This document shows, in pieces, positions 58,877 through 64,000 of a DNA stretch of 64,000 nucleotides. The notes below the pieces were generated by a model, which saw nothing but the letters and a program-made list of their open reading frames with translations, was not told the DNA's origin and did not search any database. The first letter of the stretch is position 1. Every line of letters starts with the position of its first letter. Position numbers and translations under genes: made by a program. Origin of the DNA: Phytopseudomonas straminea (GTDB lineage: Bacteria; Pseudomonadota; Gammaproteobacteria; Pseudomonadales; Pseudomonadaceae); assembly GCF_900112645.1 (NCBI RefSeq), contig NZ_FOMO01000003.1, positions 186,001 through 250,000 on the forward strand, written 5' to 3'.

Positions 58877-60172
58877 TTAGCTGAGGCGCTCGAAACGATA
58901 CGGACTCGGATCGACAATCGGCGTGGTGCCGCACAGCAGGTCGGCGGCCAGTTGGCCTGCAGCCGGCGAGGTGCCGAAACCGTGACCGGAGAAGCCGGTT
59001 GCCAGGGTCAGGCCGGGAATCTTCGCGACCGGGCCGATGACCGGGTTGGAGTCCGGTGTGATGTCGATGACGCCGGCCCAGCTTTGCTCGATCTGGGCGT
59101 TGGCGAACATCGGCCAGGCGGCGACCAGGTTGCGCATCGCCTCGTCGTTCAGTGACGGGTTGGCCGCCGGGTCGAGGGTGCGGACTTTCTCGAACGGCGT
59201 GACGGAAGTGCCTTTCCAGCTGCGCGCCAGGGCCAGGTCCTTGAAGAACTCCTTGCCAAAGGACACGCGCAGGAAATCACGCTGCGCCTTGAGCTGCGGC
59301 AGATAGCGCATGCCGATCAGCAGGTGGTCGAGGGTCAGGTGTGCATCCAGGGCGCCGCGCTGGGTGACGATGAAACCGCCATCCTTGTGGCGACGGAACG
59401 AGAAGTCCGGTGCGCCCAGGGCGATTTCGGTCGGCCCGTCCATCGGCTTGGTGCGCATCACCGAGCAGGTCAGCGGCAGGGTCGGCAGGTTGATGCCGTG
59501 GTTGCCGAGAAAGCGACGCGACCACATGCCACCGGCGAGCAGCACCTGCTCGCAGCGAATCTCGCCACGCTCGGTCAGCACGCCGCTGACACGCCCACCG
59601 CTGGTCACCAGGGTCCGCACTGCGCAGTTCTCGATGATCAGCGCGCCCTTTGCCATCGCCGCTTTGGCGATGGCGCTGGAGGCCAGGGTTGGCTCCGCGC
59701 GGGCATCGGAAGGCGTGTAGATACCGCCCGCCCACTGGCCTTGGCCCCCGGGTGCCATCTTGGCGATTTCCGCGGTGCTGACCAGCCGCGAGTCCAGGTT
59801 TAGCGAGGCGACCGATTTCAGCCAGCCCTCGTGCATGGCCATCTGCGCGTCGTTACGGGCGACGAACATGATGCCGGCCTGACGAAAGCCCACATCCTGG
59901 CCAACGCGTTCCGGCATCTGCAGCCACAGCCGCTCGGCGGCCAGGGCCAGGGGAATATCGTGCATATGGCGGTTGGTCTTGCGTACCCAACCGAGGTTGC
60001 GCGAAGACTGCTCGGCCGCGATGCGGCCTTTCTCCAGTACCACCACCGGGATGTTGCGCTCGGCCAGCGTCAGGGCCGCGGTGAGGCCGATGATGCCCCC
60101 ACCGATGATGACCACGGCGCTGTTCGAGGGAAACTCGGTGGAGGTTTGTACGGGCTCTATTCGAGGCGACAT
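58877..60172 (-). CDS. FAD-dependent amino-acid/amine oxidoreductase (DAO family)
   Basis: 431 residues from the ATG at 60172; a GTG three codons upstream is an alternative. The FAD motif is SAVVIIGGGIIGLTAALTLAE near 19-39, followed by SSRNLGWVRKTNRH. The C-terminal region with the DAO end (PGLTLATGFSGHGFGTSPAAGQLAADLL) is clear. This family oxidises D-amino acids, glycine, sarcosine or opines. It is third in an operon after an ornithine-cyclodeaminase-like gene and a RidA-like gene; a FAD-linked oxidation giving an imine fits that context. Confidence 0.87.
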   Translation of the reverse strand: MSPRIEPVQTSTEFPSNSAVVIIGGGIIGLTAALTLAERNIPVVVLEKGRIAAEQSSRNLGWVRKTNRHMHDIPLALAAERLWLQMPERVGQDVGFRQAGIMFVARNDAQMAMHEGWLKSVASLNLDSRLVSTAEIAKMAPGGQGQWAGGIYTPSDARAEPTLASSAIAKAAMAKGALIIENCAVRTLVTSGGRVSGVLTERGEIRCEQVLLAGGMWSRRFLGNHGINLPTLPLTCSVMRTKPMDGPTEIALGAPDFSFRRHKDGGFIVTQRGALDAHLTLDHLLIGMRYLPQLKAQRDFLRVSFGKEFFKDLALARSWKGTSVTPFEKVRTLDPAANPSLNDEAMRNLVAAWPMFANAQIEQSWAGVIDITPDSNPVIGPVAKIPGLTLATGFSGHGFGTSPAAGQLAADLLCGTTPIVDPSPYRFERLS

Positions 60173-60218
60173 AAAGAGCACTCAACAGTAAGGGTGATGA
60201 CGTGACAGAAAACCTGGC

Positions 60219-60641
60219 TCACTGAGCCAGGTTGATTTTCTTCACGTCGGCGCGCGAGGCACCACGGAAAGCGGTCAGCTCCAGTTCGACCTTGTAGACG
60301 GTCGAGCCCAGAGGCGGGCAGGTGACTGTCGAGGCCGGGTCGATGCCGCGGAATTTCTCGCCGACGATGGTCATCACCGCCGGTACGTCCTGCGGGTTCT
60401 GGATGAACACGCGCGAACACACCACGTCGGCCAGGCTGGAATCTACGGCTGCCAGTGCCGACTCGATGTTGGCGAACACTTGGTGGGTCTGCTCGGCCAG
60501 GTCCTCGGAGATCTCCTTGGTGTCCGGGTTGCGGCCGGCGGTGTTGGACACGAAGATCCAGTCGCCTACCGCGACCACGCGCGAGTAGCTGCCCATTTCT
60601 TCGTACTTGGAACCGGTTTTGACTTTGCTGATGGTGGTCAT
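60219..60641 (-). CDS. RidA-like protein lacking the catalytic arginine
   Basis: 140 residues of the YjgF/YER057c/UK114 fold: YSRVVAVGDWIFVSNTAGRNPDT near 19-41 and QTHQVFANIESALAAVDSSLADVV near 51-74. RidA uses an Arg (position 105 in E. coli, in PAR-S) to deaminate reactive enamines. Here the equivalent segment is GIDPASTVTC, so Ser104 replaces Arg. It therefore resembles the Rid subgroups without imine deaminase activity. It sits between the cyclodeaminase-like and oxidase genes with 29-bp and 46-bp gaps. Confidence 0.88.
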   Translation of the reverse strand: MTTISKVKTGSKYEEMGSYSRVVAVGDWIFVSNTAGRNPDTKEISEDLAEQTHQVFANIESALAAVDSSLADVVCSRVFIQNPQDVPAVMTIVGEKFRGIDPASTVTCPPLGSTVYKVELELTAFRGASRADVKKINLAQ

Positions 60642-60670
60642 GGCGTAGGGTCCTTGAGGGAGTGAGAGGG

Positions 60671-61810
60671 TTAGCGCAGGGCTGGGGTTTCCCAGAGGTT
60701 CAGCTTCACGCCGATACCCAGTTCGAGCGCCTTGCGGTACACCACGGTGCCCCAGGCCACATCCTCGACCGGCATGCCACCGACCGACATGATGATGATT
60801 TCGTCTTCGCTGCGACGGCCCGGGGCTTCCCCGGCGATGATCTTGCCGATGTCTTCGAGATGGTCGAGGGGCAGCTTGCCTTCCTCGAGCATGTCCATGA
60901 AACGCACGCCGATCACCGGTACGTGGTTGTGGGCAGGCTTGGGCAGCTCTTCGAACCAGGCCTGGTACAGGCCAATGTTGTCGAGCACCTTGCGCACGTC
61001 GTGCTGTTCCATGCCTTCATCGATGTTGCAGCCGGCCGGCATGGCCAGGAAAGCGCCGGGTTTGACCCACTCGCGCTTGACCAGCGGGTATTCGGTCGGG
61101 TCACCGGTGCGGCCGGAAGTGCAATAGGTCACCAGGTCGGAGCCGCGCACCACGTCTTCGATGCTGTCGACCACTTCGATGGTGGTGATCTGCGGGTAGG
61201 TTTCCTTCACCCAGCCAATGAAATCGTCGAGGCTCTTCTGGCTGCGACCCTTGAGCTTGAGGGTGTCGATCAGCGGGCACACGGCGATGAAGGCTGCGAG
61301 GGTGGTCTTGCCCATCACGCCTGGACCGAGCAGGCCGACGACGCGCGAGTCCTTGCGGGCCAGGTGGCGTGCGCCAACGCCCGGAATCGCACCGGTGCGA
61401 TATGCCGACAGCAGGTTGGCCGACATGTGGGCCAGCGGAGCACCGGTGTCGACGTCAGTGAGGGTGAACATCAGGATCGAGCGCGGCAGGCCTTTCTCGC
61501 GGTTCTCGACGTTGGAGCCGTACCACTTTACGCCGGCAGTGCGGAAGCTGCCGCCCAGGTAGGCCGGCATCGCCATCATGCGGCGGTCGGCAGCGTGGCG
61601 CGGCATGCTCGGGAAGGGAGAGTCTTCCGGGAAACACACCATGGCGCCGTGGGAATCGTTGTTCGGGCCGGCCATCCGATAGTCGCCTTTGTACAACAGC
61701 TCGAATACCTCTTCCATGGTATTGACGCAGCCGAGCATGTCGGTCACGCCAGCGCGAATCATGTCTTGTTCGGAGAGGTAGATGAAGTCGATTCTTGTAT
61801 TAGTAGTCAT
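60671..61810 (-). CDS. Ornithine cyclodeaminase/mu-crystallin family protein (tyramine oxidase subunit B-like)
   Basis: 379 residues from the ATG at 61810. RIDFIYLSEQDMIRAGVTDM at the start, then the Rossmann part with VVGLLGPGVMGKTTLAAF, and later DEIIIMSVGGMPVEDVAWGTVVY and LNLWETPAL at the end. The family also contains ornithine cyclodeaminase and opine/ketimine reductases. The long form with DRRMMAMPAYLGG and KWYGSNVENREKGLPRSILM looks like proteins annotated as tyramine oxidase subunit B; that name is not proof of function. First gene of the operon with the RidA-like and FAD genes. Confidence 0.82.
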   Translation of the reverse strand: MTTNTRIDFIYLSEQDMIRAGVTDMLGCVNTMEEVFELLYKGDYRMAGPNNDSHGAMVCFPEDSPFPSMPRHAADRRMMAMPAYLGGSFRTAGVKWYGSNVENREKGLPRSILMFTLTDVDTGAPLAHMSANLLSAYRTGAIPGVGARHLARKDSRVVGLLGPGVMGKTTLAAFIAVCPLIDTLKLKGRSQKSLDDFIGWVKETYPQITTIEVVDSIEDVVRGSDLVTYCTSGRTGDPTEYPLVKREWVKPGAFLAMPAGCNIDEGMEQHDVRKVLDNIGLYQAWFEELPKPAHNHVPVIGVRFMDMLEEGKLPLDHLEDIGKIIAGEAPGRRSEDEIIIMSVGGMPVEDVAWGTVVYRKALELGIGVKLNLWETPALR

Positions 61811-62300
61811 GGCATTCTCGGGGTCGGAAGTGCAGGCCTGGCACAACTTGGAAGATGACGCTGCCGCGCGTTATGCAAACAAAAGCATCGGTGAAGTTGC
61901 ATAACGCTCAGTGCGCGCAGGGCAATTGGTTATTAGTGGTTTTTTATTCACGGATGAATAAAAAACAGAAAACCAGTTGGGCCAAGTTGATGGTAGGTAA
62001 GTCGCCCCGATGCCGGCTATCCCATATTGGTCACTGTTGCAGGCAAATAACTTCGGCTGGCGCACTCTTTTGGGGCGTCGAATAAAGAGCCGGTTTGATA
62101 AGTATTGATGTGCTTATCGACGGGTATTCATCAATAGCGCGACGGGCTGGAAAATAAGCTGTCGGGAGGCAGTTCAATGGCCCCGAAAAGTCGATAGCGG
62201 AACGCTATCGAGCGCGGTCATTTAGCGAAATTTGCTTGAGATAAGTTACGAATCACTGCCGGAGCGCAAGCATTGCGCTTGCGCTCCGGGCAATGGTCCC
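61811..62300. other. Upstream region of the catabolic operon and chemoreceptor 3' end
   Basis: 490 bp, AT-richer near 61900-62100, no gene seen. It contains the promoter of the minus-strand operon and the terminator of the chemoreceptor (62261-62287), which lies on the right-hand side of the region. Confidence 0.5.
62261..62287 (-). terminator. Terminator of the dCache chemoreceptor
   Basis: GGAGCGCAAGC / GCTTGCGCTCC, a perfect 11-bp stem with a 5-nt loop, 13 bp after the receptor stop codon on the minus strand. Confidence 0.75.
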
Positions 62301-64000
62301 TTAGGTGCGGAAGCGCCCGACCAGGCCATTCAGCTCGCCCGATAGTGCCTCCAGGCGCTGCGAGTCGGTGCGTGCCGAATGGGCCAACTCCTCGACCAGC
62401 TGGGCATCGGTATGGATCTGCGCGATGTGGCGGTTGATGTCTTCGGCCACGTGGTGCTGCTCCTCGGCGGCGGTGGCGATCTGGTTGTTCTGGTCGCGGA
62501 TCTCGTCTACCGAGGCGCGAATCTGCTCGAAGCTGTCGCGGGCATGCTGGATGCGCTCCACGCTTTGCAGCGACATGCTCAGGCTGCTCTGCATCTGCTT
62601 GGTGACTTCCTGGGTGCGCCGCGCCAGGCCGCCGAGCAGGCCATCGATCTCGCCGGTGGAATCCGCCGTGCGTTTGGCCAGCGCACGCACTTCGTCGGCG
62701 ACTACCGCGAAGCCGCGGCCCTGTTCGCCGGCTCGTGCTGCTTCGATGGCTGCGTTGAGGGCCAGGAGGTTGGTCTGCTCGGCGATCGAGCGGATGGTAT
62801 CGAGGATGGCGTTGATGTTCTGGCTGTCCTGCTCCAAAACCTGCATGGCCTGGGCAGATTTCTGCAAGTTTTCGCTGAGCTGGGTGACGCTGCCGGTGGC
62901 TTCGTCGATTTGTTGCTGGCCATCGTGCACCTGGCGCTGGCCGGAGTCGGCGGACGAGGCGGCGTTGCTGCACGAACGGGCCACTTCATTGGCGGTGGCG
63001 ACCATTTCGTTGAAGGCGGTGGACACCAGCTCCACGGCTTCACGCTGGCGGCCGGCGGCATCGTTCATGTCGCGGGCCACGCGGGTGCTGGCGTCCGACG
63101 CGGTCTGCAGGTCCGCCGAAGCGCTGCCAATGCGTTGTACCAGCGTGCGGATGGCGCCCAGGAACTGGTTGAACCAGCGCGCCAGCAGGGCGGTTTCATC
63201 GTTTCCGCGCACATCCAGGCTGCGAGTCAGGTCGCCTTCGCCCTGGGCGATGCCTTCCAGACCGCCTGCCACGCTGCGGATCGGCTTGACGATCAGCCCG
63301 GCGAAACTGGCGCCGACGATGGCGAACAGCACCGCCAGCACCGCGGCGATCACGCCGATCTGCCAGGTCAGGCTGGTAGCCTTGGCCATCACTTCGCTGC
63401 GCTCGATCAGACCGATAAAGCGCCAGCCGAGGGTTTTAGACGACCACACGTTGGCCATATAGGACACCCCGCCCAGTTCGACTTCCACCAGGCCTTGCTC
63501 GACCTTGGCCAGCTCTGCGTAACCGTCGCCCAGCTCGCTGATCAGCTTGAAGTTGTGCTCCGGGGTGCGCGGGTCGACCAGCACGTTGCCGTTGCTTTCC
63601 AGCAGCATCAAATAACCGCTTTCGCCGAGCTTGATCTGCTTGACCAACTCGGTGAGTTGCTTGAGCGACACGTCCAGACCAACCACGCCGACGGGCTTGC
63701 CCTGGGCATCATCAACGGTGTGCACCGTGCCCATCAGCACCACATCATCAGGCGCCCAGTAGTAAGCGGCGGTGCGTACGGTTTTGCCTGGCGCGGCCAC
63801 AGCGGCCTTGTACCAAGGGCGAACGCGCGGGTCATAGCTGCTCAGCTTGGCATCGTCCGGCCAGGAGGCATAACCCCCATCTGCCTTGCCAAGCGACAGG
63901 TAGGCAGTGCTCGGGTGGCTGGCAGCGAACTGGCCGAACATTTCCAGAAATGCCTTGCCTTCATCGGTCTGCGGAATCTGCGCGGCATCGGCGCCCGTGT
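62301..64000 (-). CDS. dCache methyl-accepting chemotaxis protein, 5' end missing
   Basis: The frame is still open at the window edge (an apparent ATG at 63941 is internal), so at least 565 residues are present and the N-terminus is missing. The visible periplasmic part is a dCache_1 domain with the amino-acid-binding pattern YDPRVRPWY followed about 45 residues later by the Asp in VVGLDVSL. Then come a membrane helix ([24 protein letters not shown]), HAMP ([20 protein letters not shown]) and the signalling domain with [20 protein letters not shown]. It resembles the PctA/PctB amino acid receptors of P. aeruginosa. Terminator at 62261-62287. Confidence 0.92.
   Translation of the reverse strand, partial: TGADAAQIPQTDEGKAFLEMFGQFAASHPSTAYLSLGKADGGYASWPDDAKLSSYDPRVRPWYKAAVAAPGKTVRTAAYYWAPDDVVLMGTVHTVDDAQGKPVGVVGLDVSLKQLTELVKQIKLGESGYLMLLESNGNVLVDPRTPEHNFKLISELGDGYAELAKVEQGLVEVELGGVSYMANVWSSKTLGWRFIGLIERSEVMAKATSLTWQIGVIAAVLAVLFAIVGASFAGLIVKPIRSVAGGLEGIAQGEGDLTRSLDVRGNDETALLARWFNQFLGAIRTLVQRIGSASADLQTASDASTRVARDMNDAAGRQREAVELVSTAFNEMVATANEVARSCSNAASSADSGQRQVHDGQQQIDEATGSVTQLSENLQKSAQAMQVLEQDSQNINAILDTIRSIAEQTNLLALNAAIEAARAGEQGRGFAVVADEVRALAKRTADSTGEIDGLLGGLARRTQEVTKQMQSSLSMSLQSVERIQHARDSFEQIRASVDEIRDQNNQIATAAEEQHHVAEDINRHIAQIHTDAQLVEELAHSARTDSQRLEALSGELNGLVGRFRT

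Overview
The window is GC-rich chromosomal DNA of a Pseudomonas-type gammaproteobacterium. Evidence: FabV as enoyl-ACP reductase, a full-length HrpA, four methyl-accepting chemotaxis proteins (one with an HBM sensor), small Pseudomonas-type stress proteins, and REP-like palindromes. The P. mendocina/oleovorans (Ectopseudomonas) branch is my guess. I see no rRNA, tRNA, CRISPR array, phage or complete insertion sequence.

Layout. 1-348 is the 3' end of an APC permease. 727-3512 is a compact, clearly AT-richer three-gene island on the minus strand: an sce7726-like PD-(D/E)XK nuclease, an sce7725/beta-type protein and a RES-domain protein with an N-terminal Cys-rich region. I consider it the best candidate for an undescribed (probably defence or toxin) system. 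3.9-10.9 kb carries hrpA, a YddA-type ABC exporter bracketed by two copies of a 62-bp palindromic element, and a nucleotidyltransferase. 11-18 kb is a run of stress and housekeeping genes (YdeP-type molybdoprotein, YghA-type SDR, several small proteins). 18-31 kb holds a chemoreceptor with its sensor at the C-terminus, a talarate/galactarate dehydratase with a LacI regulator, a PnuC-NadR NAD salvage pair, a zinc alcohol dehydrogenase, a second DUF3509-like paralogue, a ferritin-like protein, SCO1-CtaG oxidase assembly genes and a second chemoreceptor. 31-43 kb is signalling-rich: an HBM chemoreceptor behind a FliA-type promoter, two hybrid histidine kinases and a GAF-EAL phosphodiesterase, with small stress genes (KGG, DUF1652, DoxX, Nudix) between them.

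43-52 kb has LysE and AgcS transporters, two adjacent restriction-type nucleases (HsdR-N type and membrane-anchored Mrr type), an HxlR regulator divergent from a PRISE-like reductase, two unknown small genes and a SulP transporter. 52-55 kb has fabV with a structured leader, a Gfo/Idh/MocA oxidoreductase and a DUF1090 protein. 55.7-61.8 kb looks like a catabolic locus for an amine or amino-acid-like compound: AraC regulator, MFS transporter, and the operon ornithine-cyclodeaminase-like / RidA-like (catalytic Arg replaced) / FAD amino-acid oxidase-like. The window ends inside a dCache chemoreceptor carrying the amino-acid-binding signature.

Coordinates and starts were read by eye. Family names come from recognising motifs, not from searches.
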